NCBI RefSeq assembly: GCF_900105925.1
Contig: NZ_LT629791.1
Span: forward strand, 7,596,001 to 7,660,000
Length of the DNA stretch: 64,000 nucleotides
Origin: Jiangella alkaliphila
Lineage (GTDB): Bacteria; Actinomycetota; Actinomycetes; Jiangellales; Jiangellaceae
Reading direction: 5' to 3'
Made by a program: the position numbers and the translations under genes. Of the stretch, positions 26,350-35,570 are shown in pieces (the stretch's first letter is position 1; each line of letters opens with the position of its first letter). Below the pieces are notes generated by a model. The model had not been told where the DNA came from. It saw only the letters and a list, made by a program, of their open reading frames with translations, and ran no database searches.

Positions 26350-26996
26350 CGCGCGAGGACGCTCTTGCGCGCGCTCGGCGGCGTGGCGTCGGGGCGGCGC
26401 AGGTAGAGCGGGTCGGGCGGGAGGATCTCGACGGCCCGCGCGACGACCGCGGCGGCGAGGTGCGCGGCAGACGGGTACTCGGGGTCGAGTGCGCGGGCGA
26501 ACGCGCCGGGGTAGAGCCGCGGACCCGCGCCGGCGGCCGGCCGGTCCTGTGCGCCGAGGGCGTCGGCCGGGCCGACGTCGGGCCCGCCGGTGCGCGCGCC
26601 GTCGGCATCGTACGTGGCCCAGTACACCTCGCGGCGGCGCGCGTCGGTGGCGACGGCGAACGGCTCGCCCGGCGGGTCGGTGACCAGCGCGCCGTACGCG
26701 AGCACGTCGAGGCTGCAGACGCCGCGGACCGGGAGCTCGAGGACGGCGCCCATGGTGCGCGCGGCGGCCAGGCCGACCCGCAGCCCGGTGAACGGCCCCG
26801 GCCCGACGCCGACGGCCAGCTCGGTGAGGTCGCGGCGGCCGGCGCCGGCCTCGGCCAGCACCGACGTGACCAGCGGCATCAGCAGCTCGGTGTGCCGGCG
26901 CGGGTCGACGGTGGTCGCGTCGGCCAGCACCCGCTCGCCGTCGTGCAGAGCGACGGTCACCGCGGGCGTCGACGTGTCGAGGGCCAGCAACAGCAC
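26346..26996 (-). CDS. tsaB: tRNA threonylcarbamoyladenosine biosynthesis protein TsaB
   Basis: The non-catalytic partner that dimerises with TsaD in t6A formation, 216 residues. The start [16 protein letters not shown] is the ASKHA nucleotide fold, and [20 protein letters not shown] is the TsaB signature. The usual tsaE gene is not directly upstream here: three accessory genes (27079-30051) separate tsaE from tsaB. Transcription therefore needs its own promoter in the 82 bp facing the divergent MFS gene. Confidence 0.92.
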   Translation of the reverse strand: MLLLALDTSTPAVTVALHDGERVLADATTVDPRRHTELLMPLVTSVLAEAGAGRRDLTELAVGVGPGPFTGLRVGLAAARTMGAVLELPVRGVCSLDVLAYGALVTDPPGEPFAVATDARRREVYWATYDADGARTGGPDVGPADALGAQDRPAAGAGPRLYPGAFARALDPEYPSAAHLAAAVVARAVEILPPDPLYLRRPDATPPSARKSVLAR

Positions 26997-27078
26997 CCGC
27001 CTACCCTACGTCCGCGGCGCCTACCTCACCCAGTTCGGGTGACACGCTCGCGGCGGCCCGGCCGGAGGCTGGACGTCC

Positions 27079-28623
27079 ATGAGCGATCAGACCCGCACCG
27101 CCGGGATGTCCGTCCTCGTGCTGGTGTCGATGATCCTGGCGGTCTCCATGTCGTTCATCGACCAGACGATCGTCGCGATCGCGTCGCCGGACCTCCAGCG
27201 CGACCTCGGCCTCACCAGCAACCAGGGCGAATGGGTGATCAACGCCTACCTGGTCGCGCTCGCGGCCACCTTCGCGCTCGGTGGCCGGGTCGCCGACGTC
27301 TGGGGCGCGCGGAGGATGGTGCTGATCGGCGTCGCCGGGTTCGCCGTCACCTCGGCGTTGTGCGGCGCCACGCCGGACACGTCGTGGGCCGAGACCTGGC
27401 TGATCGCGGCGCGGACGGCGCAGGGCGTCTTCGCGGCGGTGTTGCTGCCGGCCGCGATCTCGATCGTGTACGGCGCCGCGCCGCCGGAGAGGCGCGGCCG
27501 GTCGATGGCGATGTTCTTCGGCCTGACCGGCGCGTTCACCGCACTGGGCCCGATCCTGGGCAGTTATCTGCTGGAGTGGTCGTGGCGGACGATCTTCTGG
27601 ATCAACCTGCCGGTCGCGGCGGCCGCGCTCGTCACCGTCGCCCTGGCACCCATCGACGAGCGCCGCCGGACGGGCCGGATCGACTGGCTCGGCGCGGCGA
27701 TCGTGGCGGCCGGCATGGCGCTCAGCGTGGTCGGCTTCTCGCAGGCGACGGAATGGGGGTGGGGCAGCGTCCGGACCTGGGCCTGCCTGGCCGGCGGCGC
27801 GGGCCTGCTGGTGCTGTTCGCCGGGGTCGAGCGGCGGCGTCGGCCACCGCTGATCCGGCTGGACATCTTCCGGCTGCGCGGCTTCCGGGTCGACTCCGGC
27901 GTCCTGTTCTTCGCCATGATCGCGTTCGTCCCGGTGTCCTACTTCCTCAGCGTCTACGCCAGCGTGTCGCTCGGCTTCGACGCGGCCGACGCCAGCCACC
28001 TGCTGCTCCTGTACTTCCTCGGCTTCCTGATCGCGGCGCAGGTCGGCGGGCGCATCTTCGACGCCCGCGGCGCGAAGCCGACGATCCTGCTCGGCTGCGT
28101 GACCGCCGTCGCCGGCTACGTGTGGTGGGCGACGCAGGTGACGACGCTGGACGGCTCGGCCCAGCACCACCCGCTGCTGCTGGCCGGCGCCGGGATCGGG
28201 TTCCTCCTCGGGCCGTCCAGCGCCGACGCGGTCAGCCGCACGCACGACGCGTCCTACGGCGAGGTCACCGGCATCAACCAGACCATCCGCAACTACGGGT
28301 CGGCGCTCGGGTTCGCGGTGCTCGGCACGCTGGCCACCCACGTGTTCACCGATCGCTTCTCGTCGTCGCTGGTCCGTCTCGGCCTCGGCCGTAGCACCGC
28401 CGACGAGCTGGCCGGGCGCGCGGCGTCCGGCGGCGGCACTGGCACCGACCTGGGCGACGTCCCCGCCTCGGCGCGCGGCGCCGTCGAGCGGGCCGTGGCC
28501 CACGACTTCGCCGTCGGCATGCGCGCCGTGCTCATCGCGATGGCGGTGGCGCTGGCAGTCGCGTTCGTCATCGCGCTGCGGCATCCTGGTGACCGGCCGG
28601 CCCAGCTGGACACAACCGGCTGA
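27079..28623 (+). CDS. MFS drug/H+ antiporter, DHA2 (EmrB/QacA) family
   Basis: A transporter of 514 residues with 14 predicted hydrophobic segments. It begins with the DHA2 first helix (LVLVSMILAVSMSFIDQTIV) and carries the loop motif LGGRVADVWGARRM and the motif C-like segment GLTGAFTALGPILGSYLLEW. It probably exports toxic compounds by proton exchange; substrates unknown. It is read opposite to the tsa genes and sits between tsaB and tsaE with the Uma2 gene 77 bp behind, suggesting an acquired or rearranged block. No adjacent TetR-type regulator is present. Confidence 0.9.
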   Translation: MSDQTRTAGMSVLVLVSMILAVSMSFIDQTIVAIASPDLQRDLGLTSNQGEWVINAYLVALAATFALGGRVADVWGARRMVLIGVAGFAVTSALCGATPDTSWAETWLIAARTAQGVFAAVLLPAAISIVYGAAPPERRGRSMAMFFGLTGAFTALGPILGSYLLEWSWRTIFWINLPVAAAALVTVALAPIDERRRTGRIDWLGAAIVAAGMALSVVGFSQATEWGWGSVRTWACLAGGAGLLVLFAGVERRRRPPLIRLDIFRLRGFRVDSGVLFFAMIAFVPVSYFLSVYASVSLGFDAADASHLLLLYFLGFLIAAQVGGRIFDARGAKPTILLGCVTAVAGYVWWATQVTTLDGSAQHHPLLLAGAGIGFLLGPSSADAVSRTHDASYGEVTGINQTIRNYGSALGFAVLGTLATHVFTDRFSSSLVRLGLGRSTADELAGRAASGGGTGTDLGDVPASARGAVERAVAHDFAVGMRAVLIAMAVALAVAFVIALRHPGDRPAQLDTTG

Positions 28624-28700
28624 CGTGCGCGGACGCGACAGCCGCGGACGTTCGTTGATACCCTCGAAGCGGTGGGTGCCTAGTCGGAAGGAGGTGTCGC

Positions 28701-29312
28701 ATGGTCGCCGAAACACTGTCCGCGCCGGTCGCGGAACCGGTGCCGACCTGGGTGTATCCACCCGGGGGGTTCACCGCAGAGAAGTTCTTGAAGCTCGAGG
28801 GGCTACCGAAGCACACCCAGCTGATCGACGGGAGCCTCGTCTTCGTGAGCCCGCAAACAAGTTGGCACGTGCGTGTCATCAATCTCCTGCTCGACGCGCT
28901 CGACAGGCAGGCGCCACCGGAGCTGCGGGCTGACCGCGAGATGTCCGTGCGACTTGCGGTACGTCAGGTGCCGGAGCCGGACGTCCTGGTCGTTGCGGCG
29001 CGCGCCTACGACCGCGAGCAGCCGTTCACGTTCTACAACGCCGCCGACGTCCTGCTCGCGGTCGAGGTGGTGTCGGCCGACTCTGTCGAGCGCGACCGCG
29101 ACACCAAGCCGCGCCGCTACGCCGCTGCGGGAATTAAGTACTTCTGGCGGGTCGAGCACGAGCAGGGCCGGACGGTCGTCTACGCCTATGAGATCGACCC
29201 GGCGACCGGCGGCTACGGCCTGGGCGGGATCTACCATGATCGGCTGGTGCTGTCGGTGCCGTACGACATCGACATCGACCTGACGAAGGTGGGCGCAAGG
29301 CCGCCGCGCTGA
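28701..29312 (+). CDS. Uma2 family (DUF820) endonuclease-like protein
   Basis: A 203-residue protein with the PD-(D/E)xK-like core of the Uma2/DUF820 family: YPPGGFTAEKFLKLEG near the start, VPEPDVLVVAARAYD, then LLAVEVVSADSVERDRDTK with the candidate metal acids, and YAAAGIKYFWRVEHEQGR. The family is predicted to be nuclease-like and is often found in multiple copies in actinomycetes; cellular role unknown. A near-perfect ribosome site, AAGGAGGTG, precedes ATG 28701. Lower local GC than its neighbours and the position inside the split tsa cluster suggest acquisition. Confidence 0.82.
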   Translation: MVAETLSAPVAEPVPTWVYPPGGFTAEKFLKLEGLPKHTQLIDGSLVFVSPQTSWHVRVINLLLDALDRQAPPELRADREMSVRLAVRQVPEPDVLVVAARAYDREQPFTFYNAADVLLAVEVVSADSVERDRDTKPRRYAAAGIKYFWRVEHEQGRTVVYAYEIDPATGGYGLGGIYHDRLVLSVPYDIDIDLTKVGARPPR

Positions 29313-29316
29313 GCCG

Positions 29317-30051
29317 TCAGTCGACAACGATGCCGAGTTGGGCGAGCAGCTTCGCCGCCTGCTCACCCGAGATCGTGGCGCCGGCCAGCAGGTAGGCCTC
29401 CTGCCAGGAGAAGTCGCCGAGGTCGGCGCCGCGCAGGTCGGCGCCGTCGAGCTCGGCCGCCCGCAGCACCGCGCCGCGCAGCCGCGAGTCGGACCAGACA
29501 GTGTCGCGCAGGTCGGCGCCGGACAGCACGGCGTCGTCCATGCGCAGGCCGTCGAGCTGCTGGCCGCGCAGGCTGATGCCGGACAGCCCGGCCAGCATGA
29601 GGTTGCAGCGCTGGAACGTGGCGCCCAGGCCGCGCGACTCGTCGAACCGGGCGCCGACCATGCGGCAGCCGGTGAACGCCGTGCCGGCGATCAGGGTGCC
29701 GCGCCAGGTGGTGTTGGCGAGGTCGACGCCGTCTAAGGTGGCGTCGGAGAGGTCGGCGTGCGAGAAGGCCGCCTTCGGCGCCGTGCCGCCCTTCCACACC
29801 GAGCCGTCGAGGTCGGCGCGGCCGAACCCGGCGGCGTCCATGGTGCAAGCCTCGAACGTCGCGCCGACGAGGGCGGCGTTGGTCAGCCGGGCCTCGGTGA
29901 GATCGCAGCGGCGGAACACCCGTGGCGCCGGCCCGGGCTGCTCCAGCAGCTCCGACAGGTCGCGTCCGGCGAGGTCGGCGTTCTCGACGTCGGCGCCGGC
30001 GGCCAGCAACGCGGCCAGTTCGTCGTCGGTGAGCGGCTGCCGGTCGGTCAT
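29317..30051 (-). CDS. Pentapeptide repeat protein
   Basis: 244 residues built from A(D/N)Lxx-type pentapeptides after a short N-terminal helix region (LTDDELAALLAAGADVENAD). Runs such as LSGADLRDTVW, LRGAVLRAAELDGADL and RGADLGDFSW form a right-handed quadrilateral beta-helix. Some relatives mimic DNA and protect gyrase from quinolones, but function is unpredictable from sequence. The ATG overlaps the tsaE stop (ATGA at 30048-30051), so it is translated with tsaE, an unusual partner. The frame to 30222 is antisense to nothing useful and inside tsaE, so rejected. Confidence 0.85.
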   Translation of the reverse strand: MTDRQPLTDDELAALLAAGADVENADLAGRDLSELLEQPGPAPRVFRRCDLTEARLTNAALVGATFEACTMDAAGFGRADLDGSVWKGGTAPKAAFSHADLSDATLDGVDLANTTWRGTLIAGTAFTGCRMVGARFDESRGLGATFQRCNLMLAGLSGISLRGQQLDGLRMDDAVLSGADLRDTVWSDSRLRGAVLRAAELDGADLRGADLGDFSWQEAYLLAGATISGEQAAKLLAQLGIVVD

Positions 30052-30542
30052 GGCCGCACCGCCACGGCCAGCGCCGCCTCGTCCCATCGGGGGCCGACGG
30101 CGCGGACGTGCACGTGCCGCACCTCGGCGCCCTCGGGCCCCGCGTCGTCGCCGCCGTGGGAGCGGTCGATGTGGATCTCCAGCCGTTCGCCGGCCAGCCC
30201 TTCGGCGACGCCCTCGCCCCACTCGACCAGCGTGACCGCCTCGTCCAGCGTCGCCTCGAGGTCGATGTCCTCGAGCTCGTCCCAGCCGCCCAGCCGGTAG
30301 GCGTCGACGTGCACCAGCGGCGGGCCGTCGACCAGCGACGGGTGCACGCGCGCGATGACGAACGTCGGCGACGTGACGGGGCCGCGCACGCCGAGCCCGG
30401 CGCCGACGCCCTGCGCGAGCGTCGTCTTGCCCGCCCCGAGGTCGCCGCCCAGCAGCACGAGGTCGCCGGCCCGCAGTACGGCCGCGAGCCGCTCACCCAG
30501 CGCCGTCATGGACTCGGCGTCGGGGACGTCGAGGTCGATCAC
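30048..30542 (-). CDS. tsaE: tRNA threonylcarbamoyladenosine biosynthesis ATPase TsaE
   Basis: A P-loop ATPase of 164 residues that turns over the TsaB-TsaD complex in t6A synthesis. Walker A is GGDLGAGKTTL, switch I-like threonine lies in VTSPTFVIAR, and HVDAYRLGGWDELEDIDLEA, then VTLVEWGE are family hallmarks. It overlaps the upstream alpha/beta hydrolase by 4 bp and the downstream pentapeptide gene by 4 bp. In most actinobacteria tsaB follows directly; here it is displaced. Confidence 0.93.
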   Translation of the reverse strand: MIDLDVPDAESMTALGERLAAVLRAGDLVLLGGDLGAGKTTLAQGVGAGLGVRGPVTSPTFVIARVHPSLVDGPPLVHVDAYRLGGWDELEDIDLEATLDEAVTLVEWGEGVAEGLAGERLEIHIDRSHGGDDAGPEGAEVRHVHVRAVGPRWDEAALAVAVRP

Positions 30543-31672
30543 CGCTCGTCCTCCTTGCTGCGCCGCCGGCGCACGGACGCGATGCGGCTGCTCAGCCGCC
30601 GCGGCCGGCCGCCGCGGCGGGTCCGGTCGATCAGGGTGCGCAGCGCGTCGGTGACCACCTCGTGCCGTTCCAGCAGCACCATGTGCCCGGCGTCGGTGGC
30701 CTCGATGTACTCGACGTCGACCAGCGCGTCGGCGAGGTCGCGGCCGTGCTGCACCGGCGTCATCTGGTCGCGTTCGCCGCCGATGACCAGCACCGGGATC
30801 TTCGACAGGACGGGGATCGCCCCGGCGGCGTCGAGCTCGCCGAACAGCGGGAAGAACCGCGCGACGACGTCGATCGGCACGGCCGCGTTCATGATGGCGG
30901 TGAACTCGACCAGCTTCGGCGAGCCGCCCTCGGCGAACGCGTAGCGCCTGGTCAGTACGTAGGCGAGGTCGCTGCCCATCTTGCGGCCGCGCTCGACCAG
31001 CTCGGGCTTGCGGGCAAGGATCGAGACGGCGGCGGGTGCGGCGCGCCCGGCCAGCCGGCCGAGGTAGCCGGGCAGGCCGAGCCCGGACACGTCGAGCTTC
31101 TGCCCGCTGGTGGCGATGAGCGCGACGGCGACGACCCGCTTGCCGAACAGCTCGGGGCGGTCTTCGGCCAGCGCCTGCAGCGTCATGCCGCCCATGGAGT
31201 GCCCGATCAGCACGATCGGCCCCTTCGGCACCACCTCGTCGAGCACCTGGCCGAGATCGGCGCCGAGCCGGCGGAACGACAGTTCGCCGTCGTCGGGCAG
31301 GGGGCCGGACCGGCCGTGCCCGCGCTGGTCCCAGAACACCAGCCGGGCGGTGCCGCGCAGGTCGCGGCGCTGGAAGTGCCAGGCGTCGGTGGTGAGGGCG
31401 AAGCCGTGGCAGAACACCAGCGTGGGTGCGTCGCGGGCGTCGGGCGCTTCGTCGACCTCCACGTGCAGGTCGACGCCGTCGTCGGTGGTGACGGTACGGG
31501 CGGCGCCGCGCAGCGAGCCGAACGGCTCGTCGGCGTACGGGTCGTCCTTCTTCAGCGACCGGCCCATGGCGTAGCGCTCGGCGGCGAACCCGACGGCGGC
31601 GCCGGCGGTCGCCACGCCGACCCAGGCGCCGATCAGGCCGGCGGTGCGCCCGGCCGCGACGAGCCTGCTCAC
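30539..31672 (-). CDS. Alpha/beta-fold hydrolase with N-terminal membrane-like segment
   Basis: 377 residues. The first 35 residues are hydrophobic (TAGLIGAWVGVATAGAAVGF) and may anchor the protein or act as a signal. The hydrolase core has the oxyanion region VFCHGFALTTDAW, FWDQRGHGRSG, the nucleophile elbow LIGHSMGGMT, a late Asp in LVIGGERDQMTP and the catalytic His in ATDAGHMVLLERH. Substrate unknown. GTG 31672 overlaps the alr stop (GTGA). It is a conserved guest between alr and tsaE in actinobacteria. Confidence 0.87.
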   Translation of the reverse strand: MSRLVAAGRTAGLIGAWVGVATAGAAVGFAAERYAMGRSLKKDDPYADEPFGSLRGAARTVTTDDGVDLHVEVDEAPDARDAPTLVFCHGFALTTDAWHFQRRDLRGTARLVFWDQRGHGRSGPLPDDGELSFRRLGADLGQVLDEVVPKGPIVLIGHSMGGMTLQALAEDRPELFGKRVVAVALIATSGQKLDVSGLGLPGYLGRLAGRAAPAAVSILARKPELVERGRKMGSDLAYVLTRRYAFAEGGSPKLVEFTAIMNAAVPIDVVARFFPLFGELDAAGAIPVLSKIPVLVIGGERDQMTPVQHGRDLADALVDVEYIEATDAGHMVLLERHEVVTDALRTLIDRTRRGGRPRRLSSRIASVRRRRSKEDER

Positions 31673-32844
31673 AGCTCTCCGTTGACGTAGACGCGGGGCA
31701 GCCGCGGGGCGAACCGGGTGACGATCTCGTACGAGATGGTACCTGCGGCGTCGGCCCAGTCCTGCGCCGTGGGCTCGCCGGCCTCGGCGTCGCCGAACAG
31801 CACGACCTCGTCGCCCGCCCGGACGTCGTCGTCGCGCAGGTCGACGACGAACTGGTCCATGCAGACCCGGCCGGCGATGCGCCGGGTGACGCCGCGCACC
31901 AGTACCGGCCCGCCCGGACCGGCGGAGCCGCCGGACGCGTGCCGCGGGACGCCGTCGCCGTAGCCGAGCGGCACCAGCCCGAGCGTGGACTCGCGGTCGG
32001 TGACGTACAGGTGCCCGTACGACACGCCCTGACCGGCCGGGACCCGCTTGACCAGCGCCAGCCGGGCCCGCACCGACATGGCCGGGCGCAGCCCGACGTC
32101 GGCCGGCCCGACCTGCTGCGGCACCGGCGACAGCCCGTACGTGGCCAGGCCCGGCCGGACGAGGTCGAAGTGGGCGTCGCGCAGGGTCAGCGTGGCGGCG
32201 GAGTTGGCGAGGTGCCGGACCTCGGGCCGGACGCCGCGCGACTCGGCCAGCGCGGCGGCGTCGCGGAACGCGGCCAGCTGCTGGGCGTTGGCGGGGTGCT
32301 CGGGCTCATCGGCGCAGGCCAGGTGCGACCAGAGGCCGACGACCTCGACCAGCCCCTCGGCCTGGGCCTTCAGCGCGTCGTCGACCAGCGTCGGCCAGTC
32401 GGCCAGCGGCGCGCCGGACCGGCCCATGCCGGTGTCGGCCTTGAGGTGCAGCCGGGCGGTGTGGCCGGTCTCGCGGGCCGCGGCGGTGATCTCGGTGACC
32501 GCCCACGGCGCCGACGCGGACACGTCCACATCGGCGGCCAGCGCGTCGGCCCACCGCTCGCCGGGCGCGCACAGCCAGGCCATCAGCCGTCCGCCGACCC
32601 CGGCGGCCCGCAGTGCGAGCGCCTCGGCCAGCGTGGCGGTGCCCAGCCAGGTGGCGCCGCCGGCCTGCGCCGCGCGCGCCGACGGGACCAGCCCGTGGCC
32701 GTACGCGTCGCCCTTCACGACTGCCATGACCTGCGCGGGAGCGGCCCGAACGGCGAGCTCGGCGACGTTGTCGCGGATGGCGGCCAGGTCGACCCGCACC
32801 TCCGCGTGCGGCACGGGCCCGGGGCCGTACTGATCGGTCACCAC
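31669..32844 (-). CDS. alr: Alanine racemase
   Basis: A PLP enzyme that makes D-alanine for peptidoglycan, about 391 residues. It starts near EVRVDLAAIRDNVAELA; the PLP lysine lies in VMAVVKGDAYGHG, and the catalytic Tyr of the C-terminal domain in GQGVSYGHLYVT; LVPLGYGDGVPR and VCMDQFVVDL are family segments. GTG 32844 (or the adjacent GTG 32841) follows GGGG and is taken as start; the frame to 33153 would read through the MITE-like element. It leads the alr-hydrolase-tsaE-pentapeptide operon. The 241-bp foldback element lies 77 bp upstream, so its promoter is either inside or beside that element. Confidence 0.93.
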   Translation of the reverse strand: MVTDQYGPGPVPHAEVRVDLAAIRDNVAELAVRAAPAQVMAVVKGDAYGHGLVPSARAAQAGGATWLGTATLAEALALRAAGVGGRLMAWLCAPGERWADALAADVDVSASAPWAVTEITAAARETGHTARLHLKADTGMGRSGAPLADWPTLVDDALKAQAEGLVEVVGLWSHLACADEPEHPANAQQLAAFRDAAALAESRGVRPEVRHLANSAATLTLRDAHFDLVRPGLATYGLSPVPQQVGPADVGLRPAMSVRARLALVKRVPAGQGVSYGHLYVTDRESTLGLVPLGYGDGVPRHASGGSAGPGGPVLVRGVTRRIAGRVCMDQFVVDLRDDDVRAGDEVVLFGDAEAGEPTAQDWADAAGTISYEIVTRFAPRLPRVYVNGEL

Positions 32845-32920
32845 GTCCCCGATTGTGTCAGCCGCCGCCGACAACGACTGTCCGCCCCTCGCGACCGGGC
32901 GGGCGGGGTGGTCGCTGCGC

Positions 32921-33161
32921 CCTTTGCAATGAGCACCGATACGCACCACCCGGGCTCCAGGCGGCGGCGGTGCGTAGAGGAGCTCTTCGCAAGCACTGTG
33001 CGGCGGCGCTGTGGCTGCCCGGCCGCCACCGTGCGGCCGCGCTGTCGTCAGGGCCGTAGCGCACCCACACCGTTCCCACAGCCGCGCCGCACAGAGGCGG
33101 CCGAGGTCGCCGCCGGGGCCGCGCATCAGGCAGCGGTGCGTATAGGTGCTCATTGCAAAGG
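32921..33161. mobile_element. MITE-like foldback element upstream of alr
   Basis: A 241-bp non-coding element bounded by 27-bp terminal inverted repeats, 32921-32947 (begins CCTTTGCAATGAGCACC) and 33135-33161, with one mismatch. The trinucleotide CGC on both flanks could be a target duplication. Inside, 32969-32993 is a degenerate inverted copy of the left end, and 32996-33014 pairs with 33076-33094 (17 of 19). It encodes no transposase. It fills most of the 326-bp gap between alr and nnr. No other copy is in the window. Confidence 0.6.
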
Positions 33162-33170
33162 CGCGGACGA

Positions 33171-34643
33171 CTACTCAGCGGTCAAGGGGTGGACGGCACC
33201 CGCACCGACAACGCCGCGCAGGGACCGCAACACCCCGGGCAGCGCGGCCAGGACGTCGGCGGCGCTCGGGTAGCCGGAACCGGCCGCCGCGCGCTGCCCG
33301 GCCAGCCCGTGCGCGTACGCCGCCACGCTGCCCGCGTCGAGCGGCGACAGCCCGCCGGCCAGCAGCGATCCCGCCAGCCCGGCCAGGACGTCGCCGGTCC
33401 CGGCGGCGGCCAGCGCCGACGTGCCGGTCGGGTTGACCCGCACCCGCCCGTCCGGCGCCGCGACCACCGTCGTCGAGCCCTTGAGCAGCACGACCGCGTT
33501 CCACCGCGTCGCAGCCGCCCGCGCGTGGTGCAGCCGGCGCGCCTCGACCTCGGCCCGCTCGACGCCCAGCAGCCGGGCCAGCTCGCCGGCGTGCGGCGTC
33601 AGCAGCGCCGGGCCGGCGAACCGCTCCGGCAGCCCGCGCAGCCCGTCGGCGTCGACCAGCACGGGCAGCCCGGCGCCCAGGGCCGCGCGGACGTCGTCCT
33701 CGCGGCCGTCGCCCAGCCCGGACCCGACCGTCCATGCCTGTACGCGCCCGACGACGTCCGGCGACGGCCCGGCGATCGCCTCGGGCCACCGCTGCCGCAC
33801 CTCGACGGCGACGGCGTCGGGCCCGGCGTAGCGGACCATCCCGGCGCCGCCGTGCAGCGCACCGCCCACCGCCAACACCGCCGCGCCCGGAAACTGCGCC
33901 GATCCGGCCAGCACGCCGACCACGCCGCGGGAGTACTTGTCCGACTCGCGGCCCGGATCGGGCAGCAGCGTCGCGACGTCGGCGTCGTCGAGCACCGTCA
34001 GCTCCGGCGACGGCAGGTACGGCCCGAGCCCGATGTCGACGTGGTGCACGACGCCGGCCACCGTGGCCGCCGGGTCGACGACCAGCGCCGTCTTGCCGGT
34101 CCCGAACGTGACGGTGTGGTCGGCGACGACATGCTCGCCGGGGGTCTCGCCGGTGTCCGGGTCGACGCCGCTGGAGAGGTCGACGGCGACGACGGCGCCG
34201 GCCGTGCGCCCCGCCCGCAGTAGCGCCGCCAGCTCGGCCGCGTCGCCGCGCAGCCCGCCGCGCCCGCCGATGCCGAGGATGCCGTCGAGCACCAGGTCGG
34301 CCGCGGCCAAGGCGCCGGCGGCGGCGCCGAGGTCCACCAGCCGCCCGCCGGCGGCGCGGAACGCCGCCAGCCCCTCGGCGTGCGCCTTATCGGGGTTCAG
34401 CAGGACGGCGTCGGCGTGCGCACCGCGCCGGGCCAGCCGCGCGCCGGCCCACAGCGCGTCGCCGCCGTTGTTGCCGGCCCCGGCCAGCACGACCACGCGC
34501 GCGCCGTACACCCCGTCGAGCAGTCCCGCGCACACCGTCACCAACCCCGCGACGGCCCGCTGCATGAGCGCGCCGTCGGGCAGCCGGGCCATCAGCGCGT
34601 CCTCGGCGGCCCGGATCTCCTCGACGGTGTGGACGCCGATCAC
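33171..34643 (-). CDS. nnr: Bifunctional NAD(P)H-hydrate epimerase / ADP-dependent dehydratase
   Basis: A metabolite-repair enzyme of 490 residues that restores damaged NAD(P)H hydrates. The N-terminal YjeF_N epimerase domain (about 1-210) shows [15 protein letters not shown] and [16 protein letters not shown]. The C-terminal ribokinase-like dehydratase (about 230-490) shows [31 protein letters not shown] and the GTGDVLAGL anion hole. GTG 34643 overlaps the acpS stop (GTGA). The gene order acpS-nnr-alr is standard for actinobacteria, but here the MITE-like element separates nnr from alr. Confidence 0.93.
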   Translation of the reverse strand: MIGVHTVEEIRAAEDALMARLPDGALMQRAVAGLVTVCAGLLDGVYGARVVVLAGAGNNGGDALWAGARLARRGAHADAVLLNPDKAHAEGLAAFRAAGGRLVDLGAAAGALAAADLVLDGILGIGGRGGLRGDAAELAALLRAGRTAGAVVAVDLSSGVDPDTGETPGEHVVADHTVTFGTGKTALVVDPAATVAGVVHHVDIGLGPYLPSPELTVLDDADVATLLPDPGRESDKYSRGVVGVLAGSAQFPGAAVLAVGGALHGGAGMVRYAGPDAVAVEVRQRWPEAIAGPSPDVVGRVQAWTVGSGLGDGREDDVRAALGAGLPVLVDADGLRGLPERFAGPALLTPHAGELARLLGVERAEVEARRLHHARAAATRWNAVVLLKGSTTVVAAPDGRVRVNPTGTSALAAAGTGDVLAGLAGSLLAGGLSPLDAGSVAAYAHGLAGQRAAAGSGYPSAADVLAALPGVLRSLRGVVGAGAVHPLTAE

Positions 34644-34999
34644 CGGCCCGCCCCCTCGAGGATCACGATGGCCGACGCGACCCCGGCGTCGTGCGACAGC
34701 GACAGGTGCACCGTCTCGACGCGCAGGTGCTCGCAGCGGGCCTTGACCGTCCCGCGGACCTCGAACCACGGCCGTCCGTCGGCGTCGCTGACCACCTCGG
34801 CGTCGTGCCAGAGCAGCCCCTTGGGCGCGCCGAGCGCCTTGGCCAGCGCCTCCTTGGCGGCGAACCGCGCGGCCTGCGACGCGATCGACCGGGACCGCTC
34901 CGCCGGGGTGAAGACCCGGACCGCCAGCCGCGGCGTCCGCTCCAGCGTCTCGGCGAACCGCCGCACGTCCACGACGTCGATACCCACGCCCACGATCAC
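34640..34999 (-). CDS. acpS: Holo-[acyl-carrier-protein] synthase
   Basis: Transfers phosphopantetheine from CoA to acyl carrier protein. 119 residues, normal length. The start [19 protein letters not shown] holds the metal-binding Asp, and [13 protein letters not shown] contains the second metal Glu and Lys. [14 protein letters not shown] is the family end. GTG 34999 is preceded by AGGGTGG. It heads the minus-strand run acpS-nnr, divergent from a GNAT gene. Confidence 0.93.
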   Translation of the reverse strand: MIVGVGIDVVDVRRFAETLERTPRLAVRVFTPAERSRSIASQAARFAAKEALAKALGAPKGLLWHDAEVVSDADGRPWFEVRGTVKARCEHLRVETVHLSLSHDAGVASAIVILEGAGR

Positions 35000-35061
35000 C
35001 TGCACCACCCTAGGGGGTGCATCCACGGGGCGTTCCGCATGCCGATACGCCATGGTCGACC

Positions 35062-35067
35062 TACACT
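35062..35067 (+). promoter_or_regulatory. -10 element of a probably leaderless GNAT transcript
   Basis: TACACT, matching TANNNT, lies 7 bp before ATG 35075, and there is no Shine-Dalgarno. Transcription would start at or next to the A of the ATG. Confidence 0.45.
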
Positions 35068-35074
35068 CGCGCGT

Positions 35075-35563
35075 ATGGGCGAATTGACACTCGTGGGCGG
35101 ATTGGCCGGCGAGCATGTCGTCCTGCGCCCAGTAGCCGCCGACGACGTGCCGATGCTGCTGCACATCATCAGCACGCCGGAGGTCAAACAGTGGTGGGAT
35201 CCGGCCGGCCTCGGCGACGGCTGGCTGCTCGATGACAGCTCGACGACGCGGTACACGATCCTGGCCGGGCGGCGCATCGCCGGGCTGATCCAGTACTGGG
35301 AGATCGACAACCCGCGCGACCGCCACGCCGGCATGGAGATCCTGCTCGACCCCGACCTTCACGGCCGCGGGCTGGGCCGCGAGGCCGTCGGCACGCTGGC
35401 CCGGCACCTGTTCGACTCCTGCGACCACCACCGCATCGTCGTCGAGACCGCGGCGACGAACGAGGTCGCGATCCGCTGCTACGCCGCCGTTGGCTTCCGC
35501 CCGGTCGGGCTGATGACCGGGCGCGACGGCTTCGTCATGGACCTGCTGTCGAGCGACTTCTGA
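35075..35563 (+). CDS. GNAT family N-acetyltransferase
   Basis: 162 residues. The RimJ/aminoglycoside 6'-type layout is seen: [18 protein letters not shown], the Trp pair [25 protein letters not shown] with the acetyl-CoA P-loop, and [20 protein letters not shown], then FRPVG. The HxxMxI/LDPxxxGxGxG style recalls AAC(6')-type proteins, but resistance activity cannot be claimed. Start ATG 35075 is supported by the -10 element just upstream. It is convergent with glmS, with 7 bp between stops. Confidence 0.82.
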   Translation: MGELTLVGGLAGEHVVLRPVAADDVPMLLHIISTPEVKQWWDPAGLGDGWLLDDSSTTRYTILAGRRIAGLIQYWEIDNPRDRHAGMEILLDPDLHGRGLGREAVGTLARHLFDSCDHHRIVVETAATNEVAIRCYAAVGFRPVGLMTGRDGFVMDLLSSDF

Positions 35564-35570
35564 GCGCCGC

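Noticed and set aside
29317-30051. Pentapeptide protein as a proven quinolone-resistance factor
   Set aside because: The fold is clear but gyrase protection cannot be read from the repeats; only the general family is supported.
32821-33153. N-terminal extension of alanine racemase through the foldback element
   Set aside because: The extension reads inverted-repeat DNA, is not like any alr N-terminus, and a GGGG-preceded GTG exists at 32844.
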